From the NCBI GenBank assembly GCA_021186555.1, contig JAJKFL010000003.1, positions 35,142,908 through 35,206,907 on the forward strand: 64,000 nucleotides of DNA, given 5' to 3'. A program made the position numbers and the translations under genes. The DNA comes from Reticulitermes speratus (lineage: Eukaryota > Arthropoda > Insecta > Blattodea > Rhinotermitidae). The notes under the pieces are model-generated. The model made no database searches. It was not told the DNA's origin and saw nothing but the letters and a program-made list of their open reading frames with translations. Position 1 is the first letter of the stretch. Every line of letters begins with the position of its first letter. This document shows, one piece after another, positions 12,716 through 23,860 of this stretch.

Positions 12716-12798
12716 TATATATATATATACGTTGGTTACATAGACGTATATATATATGTGTATATATATGTATATATATATGTATACGTAACCAAGGT
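12716..12798. repeat. TA/TATG microsatellite inside an inverted repeat
   Basis: A (TA)n/(TATATG)n block is flanked by 11-bp arms ACGTTGGTTAC (12729-12739) and GTAACCAAGGT (12788-12798). These are inverted complements with a single mismatch. The whole segment could fold into one long AT-rich hairpin. Confidence 0.75.
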
Positions 12799-12863
12799 AA
12801 GAAACCGGTAAGCAGGTGAAGATATATTCAGTAAAAGGTGTCAATAAGTAGACGTTAATAGAG

Positions 12864-14090
12864 ATGGTACAACAAGCCGTCTCAAGACATTCAGATAGAT
12901 ATTTGTGTAGTAGTCAAGCTTCTCCCACCCACGCCTCAATTACTCAAGTCATATCTTCCATTCGTACGTTCCGGCTAAGAAATTTTTTGCATTCGCCACC
13001 TCCCAACGCTGGAAGTTCCGCCTATTTAATCGCCCATGATTTCATCTCTTATTGCTTAGCTCACAGTACGAAATACCCAAAATTTTCGTTTTCCTTACCC
13101 TTAAATACTCTAAACCCCTTTGGTACTTATTACCACGCTAATCTCTTACGATGACTGTGGGCCCGTGTCTAAGAACCAATTAGGTGACAATGAGAAATTC
13201 AATTGTAATTCTCTCCGACAATACAAAACACAAGAACAACATGAGAAATTGCTTCCGAATTTATAAACGCCTTCTCATTTTCTCTGTAAAATGGGCATTA
13301 AGCAACTGAATGTGTAAATAAAAGGCCCAGCGTCTGTGAAAAGGGAATGGGGTGTGAGTACATCCACTAGGTGGAATTAATCCTACAAGATGCTGGGGTC
13401 CAAGGTGAGGGGTCACACCGTATATCACACTGGTTACTGGCGAAAACACCTTGCTCGCTTCTCAGACCTCACTGTCCTCCTTATAAAACCCAACGGTCTA
13501 TACAGAGTTAAGAAGATGATGTGTCTGCTACAGAGAATTATTTTATATAAATATATATAAAATAATAAATGAGAATGTTCTTTAATTCTACAAGGAACAC
13601 TATGTCTGAGCTATCGAAATGTAGTTCCAGAAGGTTAGGTTTTGATACATCAACTACAGCTTATGACAGAGTTACTTATCAATAAGAATTTGGGGCTGAA
13701 CACGCTGACGCCATTTTGTTTTCGGATAATTTTACAATAGCAGAATATGTTGCTAATTATATATATGTATTTATTTATTTATTAATGAATATGGTATAAT
13801 TACTTCAATCGAAATACACTTATTGCATTAAGAGGTTAGCTCTTCTCTTTACTAATTTCTTCAGAAATGTTGAATTTCAGCAGCTGAAATGTACTAATGT
13901 CATGATGAAATGCATAATCCTACCAAATTCAAAGAGATGAGTTATATATCGCATATTTACCACCCATAACCCACTGGTCTACAGTTTGGTTCTAATTAAA
14001 ATACCTATATAAATGTAGTAAAAGATAAATACACGATTGTTGGAAAGTATATATATAATTGTCATATTTTCATAAAATGGCAGTGTACAA
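12864..14090. other. Gene-free stretch
   Basis: Small open frames (96 codons at 12864, plus; 62 codons at 13261-13449, minus) match nothing recognisable. The remainder is AT-rich unique sequence with short TA runs near 13545 and 13760. Confidence 0.5.
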
Positions 14091-14168
14091 GCTTTAAAAT
14101 GGTGCAAGAATCGTAGCAACATAACACTTCTTTAAGGAGATACAGCTATTTAACATGATGTATTTATT
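14091..14168 (+). repeat. Direct repeat, upstream copy, flanking transposase relic
   Basis: This begins GCTTTAAAATGGTGCAAG and is matched, with substitutions, by 14462-14541 in the same orientation about 370 bases downstream. The pair brackets the mariner-like transposase remnant. Same-strand orientation argues against terminal inverted repeats; a local duplication is more likely. Confidence 0.55.
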
Positions 14169-14187
14169 TTACAATAACGTTTGACAA

Positions 14188-14441
14188 GATCAGTGGATTG
14201 GGGGTAGAGGAATAAAATAATGGCCTCCGCGAAGTACTAGCCTTACTCCATATGATTTATTTTTGTGGGGTTGAGCCAAATTGGAAATCTACCAATCAGA
14301 ACGAGGGGTACTTCATAAAATGGAGCAACAAATTCCATATAAGTTTCCGCTGTTTCCCTTCACTTCTTAAGAAAAGCTTTGTGTGCGTTTCTTCCAGGTA
14401 GCAGATGTATCCAAACTTCTGGGGCGTATGTTGAAATCTCA
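14188..14441 (+). pseudogene. Mariner-like (DDE) transposase relic
   Basis: 14188-14217 reads DQWIGGRGIK and, after a stop, 14221-14271 reads WPPRSTSLTPYDLFLWG. In insect Tc1/mariner-type transposases this block is WIGRGGP..WPPRSPDLTP-DFFLWG, and the Asp after TP is the third catalytic carboxylate; here it is kept as the D of PYDLF. A stop follows immediately (14272-14274). Near 14382-14441, in another frame, CIQTSGAYVEIS resembles the C-terminal CIEANGGHFEHL-like phrase of the same proteins. Two stops and at least one frameshift show it is dead. The N-terminal DNA-binding part and terminal repeats were not found. Confidence 0.7.
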
Positions 14442-14461
14442 CGCCAAATAGTTTTTTATGG

Positions 14462-14541
14462 GCTTTAAAATGGTGTAATAATTGTAGCCATATAACAGTC
14501 CGTTTAGAAGACAAAATCATTTAACAATACGTATTGACTTA
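14462..14541 (+). repeat. Direct repeat, downstream copy
   Basis: This is the partner of 14091-14168. Both begin GCTTTAAAATGGTG and share ATTTAACA(T/A)(G/T)A(T/C)GTATT towards the end, with intervening substitutions. It lies just past the C-terminal transposase phrase. Confidence 0.55.
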
Positions 14542-17329
14542 AAAATCACAATTTAAATATACACAACCGGCTTAAATTTGTTACAGAAATTCACTTTAGG
14601 AAACCATATTCTCTTTATTCCGTAAATCAATTGTTCAATTTTCATCATGCGGATATTTCATAGCCATCTCAGTGGTGTGCCATTATGCTCCATAGGTTGA
14701 TGTTAAATGTCCATCGAAGTGTTTCAACATTTTGGTAACATCAACTATTCTTTCCATATATTTATGGCACGTTTAACAGTCATAAGAACGAAATCATGAC
14801 AATCATGGCTTTAATGAAAATGTGTCAAAATATTCCATGTGTGATCTGTGCTGGACAGAGATTCATTTGGCATAAATCCTTCACAACTTCACTGTTTTTT
14901 CTTTATCTCCTTCGCTAAGTATTTTTACTACATGATTCAGTAGTGTGACATATTTTAATCGTTCACTCTCGTGAAACTGACAAACTGAAAAATTAAACCG
15001 TTTACACATAGACTTACGTGCGTGATGTGTACAGTATGAGGTGTGCTGAATTCTGTGAATAGACAACATAACAGTAAATAAATAAATAAATAAATAAATA
15101 AAATAAATAAATAGGACAACACTCTTCCTTGGATAAAACTTATTTCATCACTTCAAGTAACCTGGAGAAATAAATTCATAATATTCTATTAGAAAATTGC
15201 AAAAACGACATGTATATATATATATATATATAAAGCTTTAATTTTTATTTTATGTGTGGGCGTGTTAATTGTATTTCTCATGCGCGCACAATGGTGCAGA
15301 CTTTTATTCTAAATATATGACAATTAATAATGTTGGATTTCTTTCCTCTCTTCGTATCACGTGATATCTGTGTGGTAATGGCAACGTAAAATTTCTCCTC
15401 TCTTTTGTTTACTCTCTGAGCTAGGCGTGTTCTCGCGCTGCGTTAATTCCGTCACATTTATAATGCTTTGTATGCTCTCATGCAGACTAAATCCACAGAT
15501 GCGTATAAATCTTAGCTGTATATGCAAAGCGTTGCATATTGTTCTCACCCCCAACACTCCTAAACTCTCCTTACAAGGACCTTAAATCAGGGCCTTAAAT
15601 ACACTCATGCATTAACAAAATTATTCTGCATTACGGAAAACACTTTAAACACAATTATTGCAATTATTTTGCTTTTTGTTTCTTTCAATTGTGCTCACAT
15701 TCATCTACTCTTCTATTTTACTGCTATAACTTCTATTACTGCTATACAAGTACTGTTAGTAATACTTCTGCAATTAGTGCGTTTCCTCCTTTCTCCAATA
15801 ATTTCATTAGCTTTTCGGATTTCCTAGCTGATGAATTTTCATTTCACGTTTCATATTGTAGTTAGGGAACCATATTGATAACATATTTGTCAAGAGAATG
15901 GAGAGAAATGTAAACATGTGTGGTTTTAACTTTATGTTTTGCTAAGCACAGGCAACAGAATCTTACTTGAGAAAACAACAGTCATTCAGCCTTTCAAGCT
16001 CAGATATTCCTACCCTGTCACATGGACAGGAAGTTACACTGAAAAATCCATCACAGCCCGTAACTGGTTCTAACCTACAGCCAGATGAATTTACACCATG
16101 CCTTCACACCGCATTTTTTCATCAACTGTTTAGAAGAAAATTGAGTTTAATGTTATACACGAGCCTCTGGCAATGTATTGTAGATATTATAATGCTATGT
16201 AATAGGGGTAAATACCGGAAGTGACGAATTCCTGGCCATTGATGAAACAGTTTAAAAGGCTACATACGTAAATAAAAACTAACAAAAAAGAGAAAGAGAG
16301 AAACAAGATAAACAAAAATATAAAGTGAAACTGAAAGAATGAAAAGTTCTTGTGAGGGGGGGGGGGGGGTGGCAGGGTTTCTGACAGAAAGGAAAAACAT
16401 GTATTCATTTATTTTCTTTCTATTTCATTTCCAGGACCTTTAAAAGCTACGACTACTGACGACTCTTTGTTGGGACGCTCAAATATTTGTGTCTTACTTC
16501 GATGTTTCAAGTTCTATTAATAGCGTGATTGTCTGTGAAGGTGACTAAATAATGTGTGCCGCTTCCTTAGTCTAAATACTTCCTCAGCGAGGACTGTTAA
16601 GAGGAGGGAAGTGAGAAACACGAAACATATAGTAGAAAGAATCCAGTTCTCCGACGCACTCTATACTGTAGAATTTGGCATTAAATTGGATTTAGAGGCG
16701 TAACAGGCAAGAGCGAATTCCCATTCAGAATACACTTAAAACTGTTGTGTCTGAATGTTAAAAAAAAAAGAATTCCAGGAATAAAGACCCATAACTTATA
16801 ACACATTTCTATCTCTATCCCTCCGTACAACATGGAACAGAATAGAAGTGACAGAAAGAACGGTGACGTCAGTATAAATGAACAGTTTGTCAGTCCTAGC
16901 TACCAATATTCCTTCTTAGCCATGTAACAAACTTTCCTTAACAAAGAGATTATTTCTCGAACGGAGGGCGATTTTTCGCCCCGTAATGTTTGTCTGTTTT
17001 GCCTGATAGAGTGATTGTGTGATAAATGTTGTTTTTCTGTTGTCACTGTTCATAAGGTCAGGATTTCGATAATCTGATTATGTCCTGCTTACTTAGACAT
17101 CCATTTCGAAGCCCCACTGGAATAACTACTCCTAGGCCTGCTATCTGGACACAAATCTCCTGGGTAGAATTTGCTAAAAGAGGTGATATGGCGATAAAGA
17201 CTTTGACTCTTCAAATATATGTGAAAATAGATTTCAGACTTCTGTGGAGTGCCTTAAGTTTAAATTTTTGCAAAGTCACATTCTGCGTTAAGAGAATCTT
17301 TGACTCATGACAAATTTGTTATAGTTAGT
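14542..17329. other. Gene-free stretch with microsatellites
   Basis: It contains an (AAAT)n array at 15075-15112, a (TA)10 run at 15213-15232 and a run of 14 G at 16356-16369. The short open frames at 14881, 15357, 15967, 16187 and 17080 are unrecognised. Confidence 0.55.
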
Positions 17330-17387
17330 TGAATAAACAGGAGACCGACAATAACGACTGAGGTTTCGAAATATATAAATGTCGTTC

Positions 17388-17429
17388 GTGCAACACGTTT
17401 CGGCTTATATAAAACCCATCATCAGGCAC
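17388..17429 (-). ncRNA. Hammerhead-ribozyme-like motif, minus copy
   Basis: On the minus strand the order is: stem I GTGC (17429-17426), core CTGATGA (17425-17419), one extra T, stem II GGGTT/AAGCC with one G-G mismatch, GAAA (17401-17398), a short stem III AC..GT, a T at the expected cleavage position, and GCAC (17391-17388) closing stem I. All conserved core bases of a type I hammerhead are present. The deviations are the extra base after the CTGATGA box and the stem II mismatch. No folding or cleavage test was possible. Confidence 0.5.
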
Positions 17430-17497
17430 CAGCAGAAACATAAGCCTGCATAAGAGAAAACTACTTGTAAAAAGTAGGTTTTAAGTATATTTTACTG

Positions 17498-17539
17498 GTG
17501 CCTGGTGACGGCTTGTGTATGAGCCGAAACATGTAGCAC
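17498..17539 (+). ncRNA. Hammerhead-ribozyme-like motif, plus copy, core mutated
   Basis: Stem I GTGC (17498-17501) pairs with GCAC (17536-17539). The core is CTGGTGA (17502-17508), where the consensus wants CTGANGA, so the essential A6 is G. Stem II is GGCT (17510-17513) with AGCC (17522-17525), GAAA is at 17526-17529, and stem III ACATGT is self-complementary. The expected cleavage base is A at 17535. The A6 change predicts loss of activity. The intact minus copy suggests that this one decayed. Confidence 0.45.
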
Positions 17540-17600
17540 GAACAATAAAATTTTGTGAAACCCTTAGTTGTGCTTGACGGTCCCCTTTTTATTTATCTAA

Positions 17601-20600
17601 TTGTTTACGCATTACAGCGAGCTGTCTTACCCTAAAATTTATTAAATTTACTGTTATCACCATATCATCATGGATTTTTACTGCAAGGTGTATTCTTTTG
17701 TAAATGGACGGGAGTTATATTTATGGATGGTAGCGTACGCTAGATACATTGCACGAAGTACACTTTTCAGGCGAAGGGCTAGCCAAAGATTTTAGAAACC
17801 TGCTATAACATAAACAATTATGAACAGGCTTCAACTGGGTAACAGGAAAGCTGCAGGAACAGGAGGAGGTGAGGGGATGGATTCATGCAGTGACGATGAT
17901 TGGATTGAGGGTTCCTATCCCTTCCACCCAACCCTCCCCCACTGAAAGAGGAGACCGGGCTCAAAAGCATTCAGATATAGAAACCCTACCGAGACGTCAT
18001 CCCCCCATATAACGCGCCCGATTTGCTTATTATTGTTCTCGGCTGCACGATACAATGGAGCTTCTATAAGCAAAGGAGGTGATAAACAATAGCATAACAA
18101 TGCATACAGACAGACGGCTTCGGAGGGGGTGGCTCCCATGTCCAATACAGAGGAAAGGGCGGTATCTTGTATTGTAGGTGGTACGGTACTCATTAGGGGT
18201 ATTTGAATAGATCTAGGCTATTGTATCCAGATCATACGACAATCTGAACAGTGAAAGAGACGGTAGCTTGATATGAATCTTAATTTCCGGTTTTCTTCGG
18301 TAATTAACTTTGAATTTATAATGAGTAAGATTGAGTACGTCTGCCCTTGAGAAAGAAACATGGCAGCGCAACATATTTTAGTAACTTAAGGTTGTAGTGC
18401 TGATCTGAGATAATTCTACTTCGAAGTAAGGCAAGATTTAGGAAGGCTTAGCCCTTTAAAGCCCTGCAGTTATTCTGTAACTATTAGTTTCTTTTTATCT
18501 ACATCTTGCCTACACGCTGTATTTATATGTTTCGCACGTATGTCTGAAAAACAGAGGGCTTTTCTTTAGCAGCATTAACGTACTGGTCTTTGTAAAGGAG
18601 GCTGTGCGTTTTTATTTTGAAGTAGAATTCACTTTTTGACTTTGTGTTCCATAAAACTCGTGCCTAAAGGATTTAAAAATTTTAAGGGCAATAATCCGGT
18701 TAAGATATATTAATTAAATGGATAATGATGAGATTAAATTCACTCTACTTGTGGTATACACTAGAAGATTAGGATAACATGGGCGTGCAGATCGGACGGT
18801 ATAAGCAAAAACATTAAGACATTTTGGAAGGAAAACTGTTTGAAAGAAAGCGGCAGTAATACCTATCGGAAGAATCGGTTCAAATGGTAAGGATTTGTTT
18901 TTGATAGAATGATTTTGTTATATGAGAGTATTTAAAATAAATACTTTGTGTAATGCGCTGTAAAGACGATCACGAAAATATAAAGGTAAGGGCTTGGAAG
19001 GAGGCGGTTATGCCGTGATTCAATACAATTTCTTAATATAAGCTTTGAGACGTTCAAAAAACCACAAACCCCTCCGCGGACTAGAGCCAGCAGTCTGATC
19101 ACTAAGTAAGTTTTGGATACATTGCTAAGTACGCGGTTTTATGTCTGTGGCTTGGCATTAGAACATTGTTTGATTAAGATAATTTGGCCCGTTGGTCGAT
19201 GAAAACTGAATCCCTGGAGATTTATACCGTGCGAACGAAGGAATTCCTTTCCCAAACAATTCCTAACTCTCAGAACGACTCTTTCTCAGTGACTACCGGA
19301 AGCGTCTATGATGATTGTTCATTACGAGGGCTGTGGGTGTTGTTTGGGTGATGGAATAAACTTGAAGATAGGGGATGTTTCCGATACTACAGTTTGGCTG
19401 GACCAGACAGGCTGGAGAAGGGAAGAAATGAGGAGGGTTGTAATTCCTCAACCTCAATACTGGGCTTTACTCACAGAGACGCCCAGCACTAATGAAAGAA
19501 GCGTCGCTCAGTAGGGGGTAGTCCAGGGGTTGGTTGGTTCAAGGGACGTCGTAAGGAGGAAAGGAACCCCAGGGGGCACCCTACTGTGATACCACATCCC
19601 AAAATCCCATCCCCTCGCCTCCACAACCTTCTAAAACCTTCTTTCTTTCCTGTACGCTTCCAGCAATCTCTCAGCTTTCGCAAAAGAACAGAGAAAGAAA
19701 AAAAAAGATGGATGTGTTTTTCCACCCCCACCCCCCGCTCACATCAAATCCCCAGCCGGATAGAAGGAAAAGAAAAGCAGGGTAAGATGAGGAGGTGGGG
19801 TAAGAAGGGCATGGACGTCGTGACGCTACCGACGCCAAAAAAGAAGAGGAATAAGACGAGGTGGAAGTTGCTTGTGAGAGGGAAGGAGGCTAGTTTGAAA
19901 CCTCGCCATGATTGCTCGTCTCAATGCATGCGTTTTGGGTTGGGTGACGAGAGTTTTTCTGCACTTCCTGCAACAGTCCAATCGTGGTTCTGCTAAGAGA
20001 GCAATGTAATGTGATGTTCGTTGTTAGTGATTATCGAGGTTTATTCACACGTACAAATCATTTCACTTCTTGAAAGTAAACAATACTAGAGACAATGGGA
20101 CGTGTTTTGGACAAGAACTTTATTTCCAGAAATTCTTGGTTACATTTCCAGGAAACGTCGATGTTCTTCTACTTTTAACCAAGCTTAAAGAATACGTTTG
20201 TAGCAGCTCGTGACTTGTCTAGCACAAAGATAAATTTGGTAGAACTTTTAAAATGTTACAATAAATTTCGTACAAACCTGGAACTTCTACACTCTTATAA
20301 ACAGATAGTCTGTCCGTGTGTCTTAGAAAGAAAAGTGCTTAATCTGTCAAAAAATACCATGCATTGAAATCGCAGTATCTTAGGACGTTAGACCAGCGAC
20401 GTCTGAGCTGCTCAAATGGTGCTCTCTCCAGGAAGGAGTTCCTATACCTATTTGAGAAGAAGTTAAGGAGAATCACTGACATCAAATATGAATGCATATC
20501 ACAAAGATTGTACAATAGTGGCCTTGACTAGAGAGGAAATGCCAGGATTAAGACGGTTACGTAATGGACAATTGCATCGTTTTTACTCCACCAAATAATT

Positions 20601-20699
20601 TACTATTAAGGTCATATTATCTAGGAGCATGAGGTGTAAGAAGCGTATAGCATATTTGAAGGAGATGAAAGTTGAATTCCACATTTTCTATATATTTTC
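17601..20699. other. Stretch without recognisable genes
   Basis: Open frames include 92 codons (minus, 17915-18193) and 136 codons (plus, 19586-19996). The second is biased towards Lys, Arg, Pro and Ser and overlaps another frame on the opposite strand, so it looks compositional. The segment from 19300 to 20000 is richer in G and C than its surroundings, but I recognise no exon. Confidence 0.5.
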
Positions 20700-21082
20700 A
20701 TGTCGGGTGTAGATCAGGTCAGTTCTCCCTCTCCTGTCTGTAGCAAATCATTTAAGAGTCTACATGGATCTACGTCAGTCACAGTAGATGACGAAGAAGC
20801 AAGTACTTCCGAAATATCGATAACTACTTATGATCCTACACAGTATCAAACACAAAATTATCATTTGATACAAAATTTCAGTCGGCGAACCTGAAGGCTG
20901 AAGCCATTTCGGAGATAAATGAATGTATAAAAGAATGGTACGAAATCAGATCTTTAAGCAAAAGAGTGAGAGTTTGTGTGGTGGATTCCATTTTCTCAGA
21001 ACAGCTTCCAATGGCGGCTATTTGTGAATATAATAACGTACCTTCGGGCGCTATAAAAGACGAGACAGTTTTTGATAGCTAA
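20700..21082 (+). pseudogene. Possible broken coding remnant, unknown family
   Basis: Two overlapping plus-strand frames are read in succession. The first, from ATG 20700 to stop 20892-20894, is rich in Ser, Thr and acidic residues and includes SVTVDDEEASTSEISITTYD. The second is open from 20834 to a stop at 21080-21082 and reads like folded protein, including AEAISEINECIKEWYEIRS and VCVVDSIFSEQLPMAAICEY. A frameshift in the 60-base overlap would join them into about 125 residues. I do not recognise the family. It could be a relic of a transposon protein or a retrocopy, or simply chance. Confidence 0.3.
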
Positions 21083-21304
21083 ATATCTTCGTCCCAGCAG
21101 TTTCTTACTTTACAAAGACATAACTGTAATCAGTTCACATAGACATTTATGTACCTGAGAAATTCTCTTGAAACTTCGACTTCAAAACGAACAGGAGATT
21201 CCGATATTTTATTTCTCCCCCTATTAAATATCTTAAAACTTTTCTGCCTGTATGTCGCGTCCGTGATTTCGAACTTGAATTGAGACCAGTATTTTGGTCT
21301 AGAA

Positions 21305-21471
21305 CATGGTTGTCCGAACCTTTTTATGGCAAAAAGCCACACCCGTCATTGTGGGCTGGTTCGCGGACCGCTCGCGGAAAAATAACAATAAGTGGAGTAC
21401 CTAACCACCTCAGATAGTAATAAAACTGGCGAGCCGCATGCGGTCCGCGGGTCATGAGTTTGGGACCCATG
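21305..21471. mobile_element. hAT-like MITE with 8-bp target duplication
   Basis: The ends are CATGGTTGTCCGAACCTTTT on the left and, inverted, CATGGGTCCCAAACTC on the right, which is an imperfect terminal inverted repeat. The interior carries GCGGACCG and CGGTCCGCGGG, as in many short hAT elements whose ends read CAGNGGTTCCCAACC. Flanks are GTCTAGAA (21297-21304) and GTATAGAG (21472-21479), 8 bases matching at 6, consistent with the hAT 8-bp duplication after decay. There is no coding capacity. Confidence 0.65.
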
Positions 21472-21479
21472 GTATAGAG

Positions 21480-22776
21480 CGTAAACCTTCAGACCCAAAA
21501 ACCACTCTCCTTCCTATCTTTGCTTTGATATATCTCCTACTATATAATTATAATTTACTTTCTTCTACCATTCCAATTAGCTACTGTCACTGGCGCTTTA
21601 TAGGCCGAAACTCAGCCTTGGTTATGCCTGATTAAACTACGTATTAAAACTATACTATTTCTGCGTTATAAGGTCACAGCAGTCGTTTATGAACGCTGTA
21701 ACATTTCCAAAAGTATTTAAAAAGAGAATGTTCACTCAACACTTGAGGTAAATTCAAGAACGTTAAAATCTAGCTCAGATAAAATTTCTGACTGAACCTC
21801 GCTTTTTACGACGTTTGGCGGCACATGATGATGATGATGATGATGATAATAATAATAATAATAACCCAGTGCATCCTGTAGGATACTAAACACGACGACA
21901 GACGTGATATAGCTTGTCTACAGTGATGCTTTCCTTCAGCATATAATTTGAAATCCCCTGCTTATGTCAATAAGTATTTATAATTATCAATATGGAAGAA
22001 CTATGTAAAGTAGCTTGTAAAATAAATGGGCTATAAAGTATGAAATCAAAGACTTGCGTAAACATTAAGTGACCTCTGTAATTGTCTCTTAAATATAAAA
22101 CATGATTTGTTTCAGGAAAGTAATAATTATAGGTTAATGATTTTTTTATAAAATAGCTAATGGTGGAATGTGTCACGCAAATGATGGGGCTTAATGAATT
22201 GTAGGTTAATGGATTGATGCATTTCGATTGCATGTCTTAGTTATTTGTCACATGCTGATAACGTCGCAGGAGACAGGGTAGTCCAACAAGAGTGACTTTT
22301 GGGACTACTTCCGAAAGTCTGAAACGACGGTAACTAATCACCTATAGATATAGTGGCACATCGCAGGATAATTTGATTTTTAAAAAGAGTAATTCATTAT
22401 AATAACATTAAAAGTAAGATAAATTACAATATGATAGCACATTATTATTATTCTTACTACTAAATGCGTAGTGTATGGCAGTCTTTAAGAAGTTGATAGT
22501 TGGTCAGCTAGTGAAGAATTTCTCTATTATTGTAGGACCTGAAAGCACACTACAATGTTTAAAATAACCGTCCACCGAGATGTTTTTCCGAATTTACAGA
22601 CTATGTGTGCTATGTTTGTCATCAATATTACTATATTTTTTCTTATTCGTGGGGTAAAATTATGCATCTGCGGAATTGTGGGCTATATATAAAGGGCCCA
22701 TTTTCCATCTTTCAGACAGTATATTCATGAAAACGGAATACTGGTGGGATGATGTCTGACGCAGGTAAGCAAAAGT
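21480..22776. other. Gene-free stretch
   Basis: It contains (ATG)n then (ATA)n simple repeat at 21825-21863. The 88-codon minus-strand frame at 21967-22233 is AT-driven and unrecognised. Confidence 0.5.
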
Positions 22777-22868
22777 ACTGGGAGGAAAACCTCTCATTCT
22801 GCCACTCTGACTACACAAATCCCATAAACACTATCTTGGGGGAGAATCCGGGCCTTCACGGTGAAAAT
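22777..22868 (-). repeat. SINE-like repeat E, copy 1
   Basis: The phrase TACTGGGAGGAAAACCTCTC, then GCCACTCTGACTACACAAATC, then GGGAGAATCCGGGC is shared with 33446-33550. On the minus strand the last part resembles a tRNA B-box (GGCCCGGATTCTCC), so this is probably the tail of a tRNA-derived SINE. The boundaries are approximate. Confidence 0.45.
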
Positions 22869-23316
22869 CAGGCGATTAATTATCCGAGCTATAACATGGC
22901 ATTCATTGTTACTGTACTTCAGAGTCTTCTCCAATCTGCACTGCCCGCCCATCCATAACAATGCACTGTACTTCGAATGATGTTCTTTCGATATCATCCC
23001 TTGACAGTGTCAGTAGGTCTGTCTTCATTTACCATTCTGGCACATATGCAGTTTTGTACAGTTAGACACTAGTGTACATTCATACGTTTTATGAAGCTGT
23101 ACTTCAGAACACATTTACTTTGATATAATTAATCAGATGCAAATAAACCATTCAGTGACACTTCCTGAATGCGGCCTCATATCATCCTATCCCGGGGCAT
23201 CTACAACCCTTCCGCCCTCTGCTTCCGCCTGTGGCCTAGATATTGAATCGGATTTTATACGGTTCCGGGCAGCACAAAATGTACTCTGATCGTGTAAGTA
23301 AGGATATATTCAAGAA

Positions 23317-23563
23317 CAGTCAGTTGTGCTATTACGAGTGTTTCGTTAACGCGGATTGGCTATAACCCGATTGATGAATAGGTGAATGCGAGCACTTTCG
23401 CATACGCGTGTTGGCTATTACGCGATTTCAGCCACCATTGTGAAGATGAAAGTTTGGATGGCCGGCCAAATTTTTTATGATCTGACCCCACTTTTATTAC
23501 ACGATTTTCTATAATGCGAGGTCTTACAAGAACGCAACTATCGCGTTATAGCAGAACTGACTG
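23317..23563. mobile_element. Pogo/Tigger-like MITE
   Basis: The ends are inverted repeats: CAGTCAGTTGTGCTATTACG on the left and, read inverted from the right, CAGTCAGTTCTGCTATAACG, which differ at two positions. At 247 bases with no open frame it is a MITE. The CAGT-starting ends with a TATAACGCG-like interior are typical of the pogo/Tigger branch of Tc1/mariner, which duplicates TA. A TA follows the right end, but the left flank is AA, so the duplication is decayed. The phrase TTGGCTAT(A/T)AC is repeated inside. Confidence 0.75.
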
Positions 23564-23860
23564 TAAAATAAAGCCCTATGTACACACATATATCTAGGTA
23601 AGACAAAGTGATGGAAAAAAAAGACAACTGGGCCTTAAATTACACGCTGACAAAAATAATTTTTTCCTGCACACAAGTAATACAGACACTTCAAAACTGG
23701 CGTAAGTATTCCGTAACGCAATACTTCATGTAACTAGTGTGTTACGTATGTAGGAACTTGAACTACTACCCACCAAACACACACACACATAAATATGTGG
23801 TTTTATTTATGTGTTTACGTTTTTGCGTACTGCTAATCCCGTAACATAGTACTGCTTTAC

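Larger units (their letters stand above)
17330..17600. mobile_element. Inverted pair of hammerhead-bearing elements
   Basis: Two copies of one element face in opposite directions. The minus copy covers roughly 17330-17445 and the plus copy roughly 17475-17600. Both contain GGTGCCTG(A/G)TGA, an AAGCC- or GAGCC-GAAAC block and GCACGAAC, then alignable 3' sequence with an AAACC phrase and a C-rich end. The similarity runs well beyond the ribozyme-like core. Penelope-like elements and retrozymes are the known carriers of such motifs in animals. No reverse transcriptase is visible here, so the class stays open. Confidence 0.6.

Noticed and set aside
15075-15112. AAAT array as a possible SINE or LINE tail
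   Set aside because: No element body or target duplication was found upstream, so it is treated as an ordinary microsatellite.
19586-19996. 136-codon basic, Pro-rich open frame
   Set aside because: It has low-complexity composition, an overlapping frame on the opposite strand and no recognisable motif.
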